This document shows, piece after piece, positions 19,072 through 29,391 of a stretch of DNA of 64,000 bases. The DNA is taken from positions 3,720,001-3,784,000 of the forward strand of contig NZ_CP109162.1 of the NCBI RefSeq assembly GCF_035920445.1, read 5' to 3'. The translations under genes were made by a program, and so were the position numbers. This DNA is from Nocardia sp. NBC_01730. GTDB lineage: Bacteria > Actinomycetota > Actinomycetes > Mycobacteriales > Mycobacteriaceae. A model generated the notes under the pieces. That model saw only the letters and a program-made list of their open reading frames with translations. It searched no databases and was not told where the DNA came from. Position 1 is the stretch's first letter. Every line of letters begins with the position of its first letter.

Positions 19072-19527
19072 TCAGGAGAGGTCGAGGTGGCGGTTCATCG
19101 ACATTGCCGCGTCGGCCAGCTCCGGGAGTTCGATCACGGTGACGCCCTTCTGCCGCAGCTTCCGCACACCGACGCAGTCCGCGACGAATGTGGGTGGTTC
19201 ACGCCATGCGATCACGACGACCGGAATGCCCGCCCGCAGGATGCGGTCGGTGCAGGGCGTGCGGGTCTTCGTCGCGCGTTCCGAGCACGGTTCCAGGGTG
19301 CTGTAGATCGTGGCCCGCGCCAGCCGGGGATCGTTCGCGCCCAGCTTGTCGAGCGCGGATTCCTCAGCGTGCACCTTCGGGTCGGTCTCGCGCGAGTAGC
19401 CGGTCGAGATCTCCCGGCCGTCAGCGACGATCACCGCGCCCACCGAGAACGCGCCCTCGACCACCGGGCACCGGCGGGCGAGACCAATGGCTCTGGTCAT
19501 CCAGTGGTGGTGGTCGTGCTCGGTCAC
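19072..19527 (-). CDS. Cytidine/deoxycytidylate deaminase-family zinc enzyme
   Basis: A 151-residue zinc deaminase of the RibD-N/dCMP deaminase fold. The zinc site is clear: VHAEESAL (HAE) and EPCSERATKTRTPCTD (PC-x8-C). The wide spacing and the CSERATKTRTPC form resemble the riboflavin-pathway deaminase domain more than free cytidine deaminase, but no reductase domain is attached. It could act on a nucleotide or a pterin/pyrimidine intermediate. It lies upstream of ffh on the same strand with a 124-bp gap. Confidence 0.85.
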   Translation of the reverse strand: MTEHDHHHWMTRAIGLARRCPVVEGAFSVGAVIVADGREISTGYSRETDPKVHAEESALDKLGANDPRLARATIYSTLEPCSERATKTRTPCTDRILRAGIPVVVIAWREPPTFVADCVGVRKLRQKGVTVIELPELADAAMSMNRHLDLS

Positions 19528-19657
19528 CGTTCGTTCTCCTTACGCGATCCCGGCAGCGCGAACGGTCGGGTCACGCGAGGACCGCTCACCGCACGGCTTC
19601 TCGAACTCGACGGTCGGCGAGACTCGGCCGCGGATGTCGGTCGCCAGCGTAACCGTT

Positions 19658-19975
19658 CTAGGGGTCGAGCACGCGGCGGCGCGGTTTGGCGGTCTTGCGG
19701 TAGTCGTGGTTTTCCTTGGCCACCATGAAGACCGCTTCGCGGGCGGTCAGGCCCAGTTCGAGGGACAAGTCGTCGAGGACGGCCCACTCTGTGGTGGTGG
19801 GGATCGCGGAGGAGGCGACCGTCGATGCGATGGTCATCGCACTCACGGCCTGCTGTCCGGTCAAGGTGCGACCCGGCAGCCAGGACACCACCCAGCGGTC
19901 ACCGCCGACGCACCGCGCGATATGCGTGGTCTCGTCACTGGTCATCATCGACGCCGAAACGACTTCAATTGCCAC
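19658..19975 (-). CDS. Small conserved hypothetical protein
   Basis: A 105-residue protein beginning MAIEVVSASMMTSDETTHIARC. The N-terminal half looks like a small beta-rich unit with RWVVSWLPGRTLT; the middle is an Ala/Thr-rich helix (QQAVSAMTIASTVAS), and the end is basic (RKTAKPRRRVLDP). I do not recognise the family. It is flanked by glnD and the deaminase gene on the same strand. The 133 bp upstream is AT-rich for this genome, so it probably has its own promoter. Confidence 0.7.
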   Translation of the reverse strand: MAIEVVSASMMTSDETTHIARCVGGDRWVVSWLPGRTLTGQQAVSAMTIASTVASSAIPTTTEWAVLDDLSLELGLTAREAVFMVAKENHDYRKTAKPRRRVLDP

Positions 19976-20080
19976 CGACCTGCTCCCCTCGTGCTAGCGA
20001 TAGCCAGACGCTCTGATCGTAGGGCTCAGCAGCCGCACCGGAGTTCAGTTCCAGCAAATCTTCTGCAACAGATCGGTCAC

Positions 20081-20099
20081 TGAGCAAAATAGCAGCTCA
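20081..20099 (-). terminator. Weak hairpin after glnD
   Basis: TGAGC (20081-20085) and GCTCA (20095-20099) form a 5-bp stem around an AT-rich loop just past the glnD stop. It is in the right place for a glnD terminator but is thermodynamically modest. Confidence 0.3.
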
Positions 20100-20108
20100 A
20101 GATCCAAT

Positions 20109-22571
20109 TTACGGGCCAGACACCCCACCTTCCGGCTTCTTTGGCGCAGTTCTGGGAACCACCGCAAGAATGGCTTTCTCGATCATTTCCCGGCGCAGCG
20201 GGCCGTCGTCGGCGCCCATCTCGAGGCAGAAACTGTCGACCACCGCCGACCCCATCGTGACCACCTTGGCCCACCGGACATCGGCGCCGCAGCCCGCCAG
20301 CGCGGCGGCCAGGCGGCTGAGCAAACCGACGCGGTCCTCGGCGCGCAGCTCCAGGATCACCCGACCTGGCACCGAGGTACCGAACCAGATCACCCGCGGC
20401 TGGGCCCGCGCGTACCGGCTCGGGCCGATACCGCTCGCCTCGCGCTCGCGTTTGGCCAACGCCGCGGAAACATCGAGATCCCCCGCCATCGCACGGATCA
20501 GCTCCTGGCGTAGGAGCCCGGCGTCGGGCGGGTCGCCGAACTTGGGCGACACGACGAAGGTGTCGATCGCCGAATCACCTTCGACGCCGAGCGCGGCGGA
20601 CAGCACCCGCAGCGAATGCAGCGCGAGCACGCCCGCGGCATCGGAGAGCAGACCAGCGCTGTCGGGCGCGATGACGGTGGCGGTGTAGGTGTATTTGCTC
20701 TCGCCGGGCTTCAGGTCGACGTGCACGCCGCCCGCCGTGGCCTTGGCGATCAGCTCCGGCGCGATCGGCTCCGGCGTCGGCAACTGATCACCGGCCATGA
20801 CCAATCGGCAGCGGCGGACCAACTCGCCGATCAGCGAGGCCTTCCAGTCCCCCCACACCCCGGGACCGGTGGCAAGCGAATCCGCTTCGGCCAACGTATG
20901 CAGCAGGTCCAGCAGCTGTGCGTCACCCGCGAGCGTGTCCACTACGTACTGCACCGTATCGGGATCGGAGAGATCACGCCGGGTCGCGGTGTCCGGCAGC
21001 AGCAGGTGGTGGCGTACCACGGCGCTGAGCGTGCGCACGTCCGACGGCCACAGGCCGAGACGCCGACCGATGTGGGTGGCCAGCTCTGCGCCGACGACGC
21101 TGTGGTCGCCGACGCGGCCCTTGCCGATGTCGTGCAGCAGTGCGCCGAGGGCGAGCAGATCGGGGCGGGCCACCCGGGTGCTCATCGCACTGGCGTAGGC
21201 GACCGTCTCCGTGAGGTGGCGGTCGACGGTCCAGGTGTGCATGGCGTCCCGCGGCGGCAGGTCACGCACCGCACCCCATTCCGGAAACAGCCTGCCCCAC
21301 AAGCCCGTTCGATCCAACGCCTCGATCGCGTCGATCGTGCCCCTGCCCGCGCCCAACAGGACGAGCAGGTCGTTGAGGGCGTCCTTGGGCCAAGGTTCGC
21401 GGAGCTCCGGCGCGTCCTCGGAGAGCCGGTTCAACGTGGTGGCGGACATCGGCAGCCCGGTCTGGGCCGACGCCGCCGCCACCCGAAGGACGAGCCCGGG
21501 ATCGCGCTGCGGACGCGCATCCCGGGCCAGCACGACTTCGCCCGCGTGCTCGACCACCCCCTCATCGAGCGGACGCCGCACCGGCATGCGGCGAAGTCGT
21601 GCCAGTCCCCGGCGTGGCAGCGCATTGGCCGCGGTACGCAGTCCGACGTCAACGGAATAGCTGACGGTCCGAGCGGAATCGCTCAGTGTGCGAGCGAGAT
21701 CGAACCGGTCACCGACGCGCAGGGCCCCGCCGATCTCGTCGGCGTCCTGTGCGCGCAGCTGGTCGCGGGACCGCCCCGCCACCCGGTGCAGCTCCGTGCG
21801 CACGTCCAGCAGACGCCGGTGGGCCTGCTTCAGGCCGCCGCCGGGCACGTCCGGTCCGAGTCCGGGCATGGCATCGGTCAACTGGGCAATGGCCAGGGCG
21901 TCGAGCAGTTGGATGTCGCGCAGGCCGCCGCGTCCGTTCTTCAGATCGGGCTCGGCGCGGTGCGCGATTTCGCCGCTGCGCTCCCACCTGGCCTCGGCCT
22001 GGGTGATCAGCTCGTCGAACCGGGTCCGGATCCCGGTCCGCCATTCCCGGCGCACTCCACCGATCAGCAGGTTGCTCAGATCCTGGTCACCGACGATGTG
22101 CCTGGCCTCCAGCATGCCGAGCGCGGCGATGAGATCGCCAGCGGCCACCCGCAACGCCTGCGGCACGGTCCGCACGCTGTGGTCGAGCTTGATGTGCGCG
22201 TCCCACAGCGGGTACCAGAGCTGGTCGGCGACCTCAGCGACCCGGGTGGGATCGACGTCGTCGTGCAGCAGCACCAGATCCAGATCCGAGTACGGCAGCA
22301 TCTCCCCCCGGCCGAGACCGCCGACCGCCACCACCGCGAGGCCACTGTCGGCGGCGATGCCCAGTTCGCTGCCCTTGCTGGTGAGCCAGAGTTCGAACAG
22401 GTCGACCAGGGCGTGGCGCAAGGATTCGGCGTCGAGCCGGGGATTACGGGGCAGGCCGCCTTCGAGCAGCTGGGTTCGTGCGCGGACCAGATCGGCCGCG
22501 GCGTTGGATACCTTGCCGTTGACTTCTTCGGTCACCTTCGGCTCACCGTCACGCTCGTACTGACTATCCAC
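20109..22571 (-). CDS. glnD: PII uridylyl/adenylyltransferase and removing enzyme
   Basis: Bifunctional nitrogen sensor that modifies and demodifies the PII protein. The 820-residue protein has the nucleotidyltransferase motif [16 protein letters not shown] (residues about 84-99), a helical linker, an HD domain ([15 protein letters not shown]) for removal, and two C-terminal ACT domains that sense glutamine ([22 protein letters not shown] and [21 protein letters not shown]). In Actinobacteria the modification is usually adenylylation. It follows glnB in the amt-glnB-glnD operon, with a strong hairpin between them. Confidence 0.96.
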   Translation of the reverse strand: MDSQYERDGEPKVTEEVNGKVSNAAADLVRARTQLLEGGLPRNPRLDAESLRHALVDLFELWLTSKGSELGIAADSGLAVVAVGGLGRGEMLPYSDLDLVLLHDDVDPTRVAEVADQLWYPLWDAHIKLDHSVRTVPQALRVAAGDLIAALGMLEARHIVGDQDLSNLLIGGVRREWRTGIRTRFDELITQAEARWERSGEIAHRAEPDLKNGRGGLRDIQLLDALAIAQLTDAMPGLGPDVPGGGLKQAHRRLLDVRTELHRVAGRSRDQLRAQDADEIGGALRVGDRFDLARTLSDSARTVSYSVDVGLRTAANALPRRGLARLRRMPVRRPLDEGVVEHAGEVVLARDARPQRDPGLVLRVAAASAQTGLPMSATTLNRLSEDAPELREPWPKDALNDLLVLLGAGRGTIDAIEALDRTGLWGRLFPEWGAVRDLPPRDAMHTWTVDRHLTETVAYASAMSTRVARPDLLALGALLHDIGKGRVGDHSVVGAELATHIGRRLGLWPSDVRTLSAVVRHHLLLPDTATRRDLSDPDTVQYVVDTLAGDAQLLDLLHTLAEADSLATGPGVWGDWKASLIGELVRRCRLVMAGDQLPTPEPIAPELIAKATAGGVHVDLKPGESKYTYTATVIAPDSAGLLSDAAGVLALHSLRVLSAALGVEGDSAIDTFVVSPKFGDPPDAGLLRQELIRAMAGDLDVSAALAKREREASGIGPSRYARAQPRVIWFGTSVPGRVILELRAEDRVGLLSRLAAALAGCGADVRWAKVVTMGSAVVDSFCLEMGADDGPLRREMIEKAILAVVPRTAPKKPEGGVSGP

Positions 22572-22594
22572 AACCCACCACCCACTTCATGCGC

Positions 22595-22637
22595 GCGGCC
22601 CCGCCCCGACCGGGAACTCCGGTGGGAGCGGGGCCGC
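22595..22637 (-). terminator. Strong stem-loop between glnB and glnD
   Basis: GCGGCCCCGC (22595-22604) pairs perfectly with GCGGGGCCGC (22628-22637); the loop contains further complementary CCGG-type segments. It lies in the 84-bp glnB-glnD gap. It could act as a partial terminator or RNA stabiliser setting glnB above glnD expression. No T run follows. Confidence 0.5.
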
Positions 22638-22655
22638 CGCTCGACTCGATATCGG

Positions 22656-24379
<1,724 letters not shown>

Positions 24380-24723
24380 CTTAATGTCCTCCTCATCTCG
24401 GGCCCTGCCGATTCCGGCGAATGGACCTGCACAGAAGGGTCCTCATTCGGTGTTTCATCCGTAGAGCTGCCGTGTTTCGCCTACGTGAACGGATGGCGCA
24501 GCTGTGTTGCTACCAGGTTTCGTGGCGTACACCGGAGGTTTCCGCGCCGGGTGAGACGCGTGTCGGCGAAATCGAACATCTGATTCCGTCGAGTAGGACC
24601 TGGCAAACATTCGGTTGTTGGCTCGATCGAGTTCGAGCGCCGGACCGGCCGTGCCGAAGTGAGCCCGCGGCGCGACTCGTGCGGAGTGCCTCCGCGGGCT
24701 CTACCGGGTTCCGGAATCGCCGA
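24380..24723. other. 344-bp region between ftsY and amt
   Basis: Holds the amt promoter side near 24380-24490, including the GlnR-type box. The rest, toward the ftsY stop, shows only short GC-rich inverted segments (for example CCCGCGG...CCGCGGG around 24667-24706) that may terminate amt-opposite or ftsY transcription. No coding frame of its own. Confidence 0.5.
24452..24489 (-). promoter_or_regulatory. GlnR-type binding box upstream of amt
   Basis: Read on the minus strand: TTCAC, six bases, GAAAC, six bases, GCTCT, six bases, GAAAC. The 11-bp phasing and the two exact GAAAC halves (24474-24478 and 24452-24456 in reverse) fit the actinobacterial GlnR consensus gTnAC-n6-GAAAC repeated twice; only the third half-site is poor. 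GlnR activates amt-glnB-glnD under nitrogen limitation in related genera. Confidence 0.7.
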
Positions 24724-26349
24724 TCAGCCCAGCAGCGCGTCCACGAACGCGCCGGGCTCGAACGGGGCCAGGTCGTCGGCGCCCTCTCCGAGGCCGACCA
24801 GCTTCACCGGCACACCCAGCTCGTGCTGGACCTGGAAGACGATGCCGCCCTTGGCCGTACCGTCCAGCTTGGTGAGCACGACGCCGCTGATGTCGACCAC
24901 CTCCGCGAACACCCGCGCCTGGGTGAGGCCGTTCTGGCCGACGGTGGCGTCCAGCACCAGCAGCACCTCGTCGACGTCGGCCTTCTTCTCCACGACACGC
25001 TTGACCTTGCCGAGCTCGTCCATCAGACCGGTCTTGGTGTGCAGCCGGCCCGCGGTATCGATGAGCACCACGTCGACGCCGCCCTCGATACCCGCGGCCA
25101 CCGCGTCGAACGCGACGGCGGCCGGATCGGCGCCTTCGCGTCCGCGAACGGTCTCCGCGCCGACCCGCTCACCCCAGGTCTGCAGCTGGTCGGCGGCCGC
25201 GGCACGGAAGGTGTCGGCCGCGCCGAGCAAGACGCGGCGACCGTCGGCGACCAGCACGCGCGCGAGTTTGCCGGTTGTGGTCGTCTTTCCGGTGCCGTTC
25301 ACGCCTACGACCAGCAGGATCGACGGATGATCTGCGTGCGGCAGCGCGCGCACCGACCGGTCCAGCTCCGGTCGCAGCTGCTCGATCAGCACGTCGCGCA
25401 GCACCGCGCGCGCCTGGTCGGTGGTGCGCACGCTCCGGGCCGCCATCTCCTCGCGCAGACGGGAGACGACGGCGGCGGTGCTGGCGGTACCGAGGTCGGC
25501 CAGCACGAGCGTGTCCTCGACCTCCTCCCAGGAGTCGTCGTCGAGGTCGCCGCCGCCGAGCAGGCCGAGCAGGCTCTTGCCGACCGCGTTCTGCGACCGG
25601 GACAGGCGTCCGCGCAGGCGGACCAGACGCCCCTCGGTGGGCTCGATCTCCTCGAGTGGAGCGACGGTCTCGGCGCCCGCGGGGGTGTCCGGTGCGGGCA
25701 ACACGGTGGCGTCGGCCGCGGCGCTCGTGTCCGAATCGGCAGGAACCGTGCCGGCCTCGACCGCGTCGGTGCCCGGCTCGGCGACCGTGCCCGGCTCGGC
25801 GACCGTGCCCGGCTCAGCGACCGTGCCCGACTCGACAGTCGTGCTCTCCGCCGTGGTCGCCGTCGATTCGTCCGGCGCGGCCGTCTCGGTCGCGGCCGTG
25901 TCCGCGCTGTCGGTCGTCGTCGGCGCGGCCGTACCCGCAGTGGGAGCGTCCGCTGCGGTATCGGGCGTGGCGGGTGCCGTCGCGGACCTGTCGGAGGTGT
26001 CGACCGGGGCAGTGGGCGCCTCGGCGACGTCCGCCTCCGGAAGTGGCACATCGGTGATGCCGCGTCTGGGCGCGTCGCGCGGGATCGCGGCGTCGTCACC
26101 GACGTGTGGCTGCCCTTCGGTGTCGGTGCGTTCGACCGGCGGCGGCTCGGTTGTGGTCGCCGTGCCGCCGCGGCTGAAGTTGAATCCGCCGGAGGCCGTG
26201 TAACCACCGGACCGGTCGGTTACCTCCTTCTCCTGCGTCGGCGGGGTCAGCGACACGCGACCGCGCTTGTACCGGACGAAACCGGCGACAAGCACCACGA
26301 GCAGCAGCGCGGCGACCGCGGCAATCAGGATCCAAGCTTCGGGACTCAC
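24724..26349 (-). CDS. ftsY: SRP receptor FtsY
   Basis: Membrane-bound GTPase that docks the Ffh-ribosome complex. It has an N-terminal transmembrane segment (WILIAAVAALLLVVLVAGF), a long Thr/Ala/Glu-rich acidic linker with VAEPGT repeats (residues about 55-220), and the NG domain (GVNGTGKTTTTGKLA, DTAGRLHTK, TKLDGTAKGG). I prefer GTG at 26349, which has AAGGA eight bases upstream; ATG at 26358 has no properly spaced site. This gives 541 residues, long because of the linker. It is followed by the amt operon and preceded by a divergent DUF2237 gene. Confidence 0.93.
   Translation of the reverse strand: MSPEAWILIAAVAALLLVVLVAGFVRYKRGRVSLTPPTQEKEVTDRSGGYTASGGFNFSRGGTATTTEPPPVERTDTEGQPHVGDDAAIPRDAPRRGITDVPLPEADVAEAPTAPVDTSDRSATAPATPDTAADAPTAGTAAPTTTDSADTAATETAAPDESTATTAESTTVESGTVAEPGTVAEPGTVAEPGTDAVEAGTVPADSDTSAAADATVLPAPDTPAGAETVAPLEEIEPTEGRLVRLRGRLSRSQNAVGKSLLGLLGGGDLDDDSWEEVEDTLVLADLGTASTAAVVSRLREEMAARSVRTTDQARAVLRDVLIEQLRPELDRSVRALPHADHPSILLVVGVNGTGKTTTTGKLARVLVADGRRVLLGAADTFRAAAADQLQTWGERVGAETVRGREGADPAAVAFDAVAAGIEGGVDVVLIDTAGRLHTKTGLMDELGKVKRVVEKKADVDEVLLVLDATVGQNGLTQARVFAEVVDISGVVLTKLDGTAKGGIVFQVQHELGVPVKLVGLGEGADDLAPFEPGAFVDALLG
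25769..25831 (-). repeat. 18-bp tandem repeat in ftsY linker
   Basis: Three near-identical 18-bp units starting GTGCCCGGCTCGGCGACC at 25769, 25787 and 25805, with a decayed fourth, encode repeated VAEPGT. In-frame length variation here would only change the disordered acidic linker. Confidence 0.85.
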
Positions 26350-26551
26350 GCGGACCATCCTTGCAGAAGGACATCGCCCGCATGGCCGCCGTGCCGGACG
26401 GAAGGGCCTGCTTCGGTCCCGACCGCAAGGGTGTGAGCTCGGCGAATGCCGGACGCGCCCGGCCAACGGCGCGACCGCTCGAACACCGACACAGCCCCCG
26501 AGATTTCTTGTCCTGCGGAACTTCTCGCGAAGTGACAATAGGATCGGCGAC

Positions 26552-26941
26552 GTGACCGATCGAAACGTGCTTGGGGGGCCGCTGGAAGAGTGCGGCACCG
26601 ATCCTCTCACCGGCTTCTACCGGGACGGCTGCTGCAGCACCGGTCCGGAGGATCTCGGCAGCCATACCGTGTGCACCGTCGTCACGGCAGAGTTTCTGGA
26701 GCATCAGGCGTCCATCGGCAACGATCTCAGCACGCCGCGGCCGGAGAACAACTTTCCGGGCTTGCAGCCGGGCGACCGGTGGTGCGTCGTAGCGGTGCGG
26801 TGGCTGCACGCGCACGAGGACGGTGTCGCCGCGCCCGTCGTGCTGGCCGCCACGCACGAGAACGCCCTGGAAGTGATCTCGGTGGAGATCTTGCGCAAGT
26901 ACGCCGTCGACGTGCCGGACGACGTCAGCGACCTGCTCTGA
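26552..26941 (+). CDS. DUF2237 family protein
   Basis: A 129-residue DUF2237 protein. The family pattern is clear: NVLGGPLEECGTDPLTGFYRDGCCSTGPED, then VCTVVTAEFLEHQASIGNDLSTP, FPGLQPGDRWCVVAVRW and VVLAATHENALEVI. Several conserved Cys and a His suggest metal binding, but no function is established. GTG at 26552 gives the family-typical N-terminus and has AGGA about ten bases upstream. It diverges from ftsY, and the short inverted repeat ACTTC-TCGC-GAAGT lies just before it. Confidence 0.88.
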   Translation: MTDRNVLGGPLEECGTDPLTGFYRDGCCSTGPEDLGSHTVCTVVTAEFLEHQASIGNDLSTPRPENNFPGLQPGDRWCVVAVRWLHAHEDGVAAPVVLAATHENALEVISVEILRKYAVDVPDDVSDLL

Positions 26942-27122
26942 GCAGCCCGGCAGCACTACGTCGACCGCGCCTTCTGGACAAGGCGGGCGCCCCGTAGGTG
27001 CGTCAGGCATACACCCGCACCCGCGAGCAGGCGAAGCAATCGCGTTGCCAAGCCCGGTGCCGATACCGGCGGCTCCGACGGCTGCGAGTCGGATCCCCTC
27101 CCCTCGGCTAGCAGGCCGCGGC

Positions 27123-27177
27123 ATCGGTCTCCGACCGGTCGGAGACCGATATGGCGCATCTGACACATATGCGCCAT
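27123..27177. terminator. Two adjacent palindromes between convergent genes
   Basis: 27123-27150 is a perfect 28-bp palindrome with no loop (left half ATCGGTCTCCGACC). Directly after it, ATGGCGCAT (27151-27159) pairs with ATGCGCCAT (27169-27177). They sit between the convergent DUF2237 and TetR genes, ending eight bases from the TetR stop. A bidirectional terminator is the simplest reading; a protein-binding site is also possible because the first palindrome has no loop. Confidence 0.5.
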
Positions 27178-27184
27178 CCGGGCA

Positions 27185-27958
27185 CTATCCCGCCGTGGCG
27201 ACGCGCCGCCGATGCGCCTTCTGACGGCACGCTGCCGAGCAGTATCTGGCGCGGCGGCCGATCCCGGTCTGCGGCACCAGCGCGTAACACACCGGGCAGT
27301 GCTCGTCGACGCCGCTGCTTTCGTTACGATCCGCTGATTTGTTACGGATGTCGTCGACCTGTCTCGTTACGCCCGGGCCGCCCGGCTGCGCCCGCAATGC
27401 GTCCAGCACGATCGCGGCGGTACGGTCCACGCCGACCTCGGTCTTCCGAAGCTGTTGGATGGCAACACATCCGGTGAAGATGGCGAGCACGTCGTCGACC
27501 TCGATGTCGGCGCGGACCGCGCCCTGCTGCTTGGCGGCCGCCAGCAGCGCGGCCACCGCGCGATGGAATCGCACGCCTGCACCGGCCAAGAGCGTGCGCG
27601 GCCAGCCGTCGTCGGACTGGACAATGTCGCATAACGCCTGGTTGCCCGGGGTTGTGGCGATCACCGCACGACAGAAGGCGAAGAAGGCGGCTCCCGCGTC
27701 CCGCGCGCCGAGGTAATCGGCGGCCAGTTTCGCCAACCGGTCGACGCGCTGCTGTATAACCGCCTCAAGCAGAACGGATTTCGTCGGGAAGTGTCGGTAG
27801 ACCGTGCCCGCGCCGACGCCGGCCCGCCGGGCGACCTCGGCGAGCGACACCGAGACACCCTGCTCGGCGAAGGCACGCTGCGCGGCGGCGAGCACGAGTG
27901 CGCGATTGCGCCGGGCATCGGCGCGTGCCCCCGTGCCCGCGTCCGAGGATGCGGTCAT
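27185..27958 (-). CDS. TetR-family regulator with C-terminal Cys-rich domain
   Basis: A 257-residue regulator. Residues about 18-62 are a clear TetR HTH (RRNRALVLAAAQRAFAEQG, then VARRAGVGAGTVYRHFPTK). The ligand domain follows to about residue 190. It then has an extra tail of about 55 residues containing CPVCYAL and RYCSAACRQKAHRRR, a CxxC plus CxxxC zinc-binding pattern ending in a basic run that could contact DNA or RNA. Most TetR proteins stop near 200 residues. It diverges from an NmrA-like gene across a gap with two operator-like inverted repeats. Confidence 0.85.
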   Translation of the reverse strand: MTASSDAGTGARADARRNRALVLAAAQRAFAEQGVSVSLAEVARRAGVGAGTVYRHFPTKSVLLEAVIQQRVDRLAKLAADYLGARDAGAAFFAFCRAVIATTPGNQALCDIVQSDDGWPRTLLAGAGVRFHRAVAALLAAAKQQGAVRADIEVDDVLAIFTGCVAIQQLRKTEVGVDRTAAIVLDALRAQPGGPGVTRQVDDIRNKSADRNESSGVDEHCPVCYALVPQTGIGRRARYCSAACRQKAHRRRVATAG

Positions 27959-27992
27959 TTCGTTACGGCCCTTCGCTGTGTGCCCTGGTCAA

Positions 27993-28039
27993 TCGGGTCA
28001 GTCCACCCGTATCGTCCGAATTCGGGTTGCCCAACCCGA
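27993..28039. promoter_or_regulatory. Paired operator-like inverted repeats in TetR/NmrA gap
   Basis: CGGGT-N6-ACCCG at 27994-28009 and the stronger TCGGGTTG-CC-CAACCCGA at 28022-28039 share the same CGGGT/ACCCG half-site. They lie between the divergent TetR and NmrA genes, the second ending 25 bases before the NmrA start. A TetR repressor binding both is the natural inference. Confidence 0.55.
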
Positions 28040-28064
28040 TTCTATCCAACAGAGAAGGCGAAGC

Positions 28065-28982
28065 ATGTCCCCTCAGCAGAACCTCATCCTGGTCACCGGC
28101 GCCACCGGCAAGCAGGGCGGAGCCACCGCCCGAAGGCTGTTGGCGGACGGCAGGGCGGTGCGCGCGCTGGTTCGCGACGCGCAGGCGCCCGCCGCACGGG
28201 AATTGGCCGCGGCGGGCGCAGAACTCATTGTCGGTGACTTCGACTCCCCCGACACCCTGTCCACCGCACTGGCCGGCGCCACCGGACTGTTCGTGGTCCC
28301 GCCCGCCGCTTTCGGCCCGCAGGGCTGGAACGTCGAACTGGAAGCCGCGCGCGGCGAGGCGCTCGTGCACGCGGCCCGCCAGGCCGGTGTCGAACAGATC
28401 GTGTTCACCGGCATCGCGTCGATGGGCGAGAACACCTCGTGGGGCGCGAATGGCAAGAAGCGCATCGAAGACGCGATAGCCGCCAGCGGCGCCCGCTATA
28501 CACTGCTGCACCCGGTGCGCTTCATGGAAAACTACCTGCTGCGCTCGTTACCGCTCGACGGGATCATCGACGGGGTGCACCGGCACCTCTTCCCCACCGA
28601 TCAACCGATGAAGGTGATCGCCCTGGCGGATATCGGCGATATCGCTGCCCTCGCGTTCGCCGACCCGGAAGGCTTCGACGGTCGCGTCCTCGAACTCGCG
28701 GGCGACGCGATCACCCCACCGGCGGCCGTCGCGGCGATCAGCAAGGCCACCGGACACGAGGTCCGCTATCACGAGATCAGCGAGGCCGACGCGGACGCGC
28801 TCGGCGAAGAGATCGGCAACACTTGGCGCCTGCTCCGCCACACCGGCGGCTGGATCGCCGACGTCGAGCAGATCCGCGAGATCCACCCCGGCTTGCGGAC
28901 CTTCGACACCTGGCTGGCCGAGACCGGTGCGACCCAGATCAAAGCGCTGCTGGACAGCGACGAAGTGAGCACGTCGCGGTGA
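28065..28982 (+). CDS. NmrA-like NAD(P)-binding oxidoreductase
   Basis: A 305-residue atypical short-chain dehydrogenase of the NmrA/quinone-oxidoreductase 2 type. The nucleotide-binding loop is LVTGATGKQGGATARRLL at the N-terminus; VVGDFDSPDTL-like and FVVPPA segments follow. Lacking a clear YxxxK, it may be a redox sensor or a quinone/NADPH reductase rather than a classical SDR. ATG at 28065 follows GAAGG. It diverges from a TetR regulator and is probably repressed by it. Confidence 0.85.
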   Translation: MSPQQNLILVTGATGKQGGATARRLLADGRAVRALVRDAQAPAARELAAAGAELIVGDFDSPDTLSTALAGATGLFVVPPAAFGPQGWNVELEAARGEALVHAARQAGVEQIVFTGIASMGENTSWGANGKKRIEDAIAASGARYTLLHPVRFMENYLLRSLPLDGIIDGVHRHLFPTDQPMKVIALADIGDIAALAFADPEGFDGRVLELAGDAITPPAAVAAISKATGHEVRYHEISEADADALGEEIGNTWRLLRHTGGWIADVEQIREIHPGLRTFDTWLAETGATQIKALLDSDEVSTSR

Positions 28983-29391
28983 CCCGCGCCGGACGGTGAA
29001 CGCGGGGGCTCGCGTCTGGGCTGGTGCGCGAGACGCCCGATGTCCGGGCGCCGAGCGGTTGCTCACCGACCACGGCGTGTATCCGGGCGCCGCGGGTTCG
29101 GATGCACGCCGGACAAGGATTCCTCTGGTCACAGCGGGATTCGACGCACCAGGCACACCGTCGACACGGTCGATGCGCCTGCGTAGCAGATCCGGTCGCC
29201 CGGGCGGACTCCGATGACGCCGACAAGATGCTCGGCCCATCGCGCAAGCACGTTCATGGGCGCCAAGCACGCCCATGAGCGCAAGGAGGGGCGGCGGTCG
29301 CGAAGCTCGACAATTCGAGTGACGACCTGATGGTCTATCCGGACTCCGGGCCGCCAGGCTCGCGGTCGGCCGCGGCCGACCGCGCGTCAGC
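28983..29391. other. 409-bp convergent intergenic region (NmrA gene / smc)
   Basis: Contains TCATGGGCG-N7-CGCCCATGA (29254-29278), a clean 9-bp hairpin, and the 24-bp perfect palindrome at 29361-29384 beside the smc stop. The remaining sequence has no supported coding frame. Confidence 0.55.
29361..29384. terminator. 24-bp perfect GC palindrome after smc
   Basis: CGCGGTCGGCCG followed immediately by its exact reverse complement CGGCCGACCGCG, eight bases beyond the smc stop. It probably ends smc transcription; no loop and no T run make it unlike a classical intrinsic terminator. Confidence 0.45.

Noticed and set aside
25769..25831. CRISPR-like short repeats in ftsY
   Set aside because: In-frame 18-bp coding repeats inside a disordered linker.
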